Source: a bacterium (lineage in GTDB: Bacteria; SZUA-79; Acidulodesulfobacterales; Acidulodesulfobacteraceae). From it: 5,240 nucleotides of DNA. Below the pieces are notes generated by a model. It did no database searches. It had not been told where the DNA came from and was given only the letters and a program-made list of their open reading frames with translations. The position numbers and the translations under genes are program-made. Location: assembly GCA_021803845.1 (NCBI GenBank), contig JAJZLA010000155.1, forward strand, positions 1 to 5,240. Reading direction: 5' to 3'. Below are positions 4,824 through 5,240 of this stretch, one piece after another. Positions within the stretch are counted from its first letter, which is position 1. Each line of letters begins with the position of its first letter.

Positions 4824-5240
4824 GTGCTCAGTATAAAAAATAAATTCAGTGCGGAAAGAGATATATCGGGATGCGGATTATGCGGCATAATAAACGCGAA
4901 GAAAATTAAGACAAACGGCAGAGATATTAAAAAATCCATATCGGTCGAGCATGACAGAGGAAACGGATTGGGCGGCGGTTTTGCCGTTTACGGCAACTAT
5001 CCCGATTATGCCGAATTGTACGCTTTCCATATAATGTACGATAACCTTTCCGCTAAGGCGGACGTCGAAGATTATATCAGAAATAATTTTATTATAGAAA
5101 AAGAAGAGCCTATTCCCACGTTCAGAACTTCTAAAATATACGACCATCCTTATCTGCACCGCTATTTTATAAAGCCTAAATCCGACAGGCCGGATAAACT
5201 GTTTCACGAACTCGGGGACGACGATTTTGTAGTCAACAGC
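4824..5240 (+). CDS. Class II glutamine amidotransferase-domain protein, glutamate synthase type, N-terminal part (runs off right edge)
   Basis: The first 139 codons of a GTG-started gene are open to the window end. The translation resembles the stand-alone glutaminase domain of split (archaeal-type) glutamate synthases, which frees ammonia from glutamine for transfer to a separate FMN synthase subunit. Visible features are SGCGLCGIIN (15-24) with candidate nucleophiles C17 (fits CGxxG) and C20, then HDRGNGLGGGFAVYG (44-58), the AFHIMYDN region (69-76), EPIPTFRTSKI (96-106) and HRYFIKP (113-119). A class II enzyme needs an N-terminal Cys, so the 16 residues ahead of C17 would be a cleaved propeptide, as in GltB; this is inference. 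The start rests on AGAGGGA and on the lack of a nearby ATG. It lies 83 bp after hdrBC on the same strand. The rest of the gene and any FMN or GXGXG partners lie outside. Asparagine synthetase or GlmS types fit less well. Confidence 0.78.
   Translation, partial: MLSIKNKFSAERDISGCGLCGIINAKKIKTNGRDIKKSISVEHDRGNGLGGGFAVYGNYPDYAELYAFHIMYDNLSAKADVEDYIRNNFIIEKEEPIPTFRTSKIYDHPYLHRYFIKPKSDRPDKLFHELGDDDFVVNS

Noticed and set aside
4878..5207. 109-codon minus-strand ORF opposite the amidotransferase gene
   Set aside because: The plus-strand frame gives family motifs and a good RBS; the minus frame gives none and starts within conserved coding sequence.

Overview
The window (5,240 bp, AT-rich, with AT-richer gaps between genes) looks like a chromosomal piece of an anaerobic bacterium. 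RlmN, PgsA and a Sec-exported lytic transglycosylase point to a bacterium with a peptidoglycan wall. CbiC and a cysteine-rich heterodisulfide-reductase-type protein point to corrinoid use and anaerobic redox metabolism. Ile is very often ATA and most codons end in A or T. A sulfur- or syntrophy-associated lineage (Desulfobacterota-like) would fit, but that placement is inference; the sequence alone does not fix the taxon.

Layout. At the left edge (1-496, minus) is the N-terminal half of rlmN. A 107-bp AT-rich gap separates it from a divergent plus-strand run: cbiC (604-1284), a secreted lytic transglycosylase (1281-1862, ATGA overlap with cbiC) and pgsA (1868-2428, 5-bp gap). These three are packed like one operon but serve unrelated jobs: corrin ring synthesis, wall cleavage and phospholipid synthesis. 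Converging on pgsA, with a 36-bp tail-to-tail overlap, is a minus-strand PAS plus degenerate-GGDEF protein (2393-3310). It has lost the GGDEF active-site signature but keeps the RxxD c-di-GMP inhibitory-site motif.

A 104-bp, almost pure A/T divergent promoter region (3311-3414) carries a tandem palindrome and candidate promoters in both directions. It leads to a 441-residue fusion of HdrB (two perfect CCG cysteine motifs) and HdrC (two 4Fe-4S motifs), in the order HdrB-HdrC (3415-4740). After an 83-bp gap, a GTG-started class II glutamine amidotransferase-type protein of the stand-alone glutamate-synthase kind runs off the right edge (4824-5240).

How they may work together. The most interesting block is the right half: a candidate c-di-GMP receptor divergent from an HdrBC fusion, followed by a glutaminase-domain protein. 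One inferred reading is that the HdrBC protein belongs to an electron-transfer module (possibly with an HdrA-like flavoprotein outside the window) that feeds, or is co-expressed with, a split glutamate synthase. Nothing in the window proves that link. No tRNA, rRNA, CRISPR, insertion sequence or convincing GC-rich intrinsic terminator was seen, and no stretch longer than about 107 bp lacks a gene.
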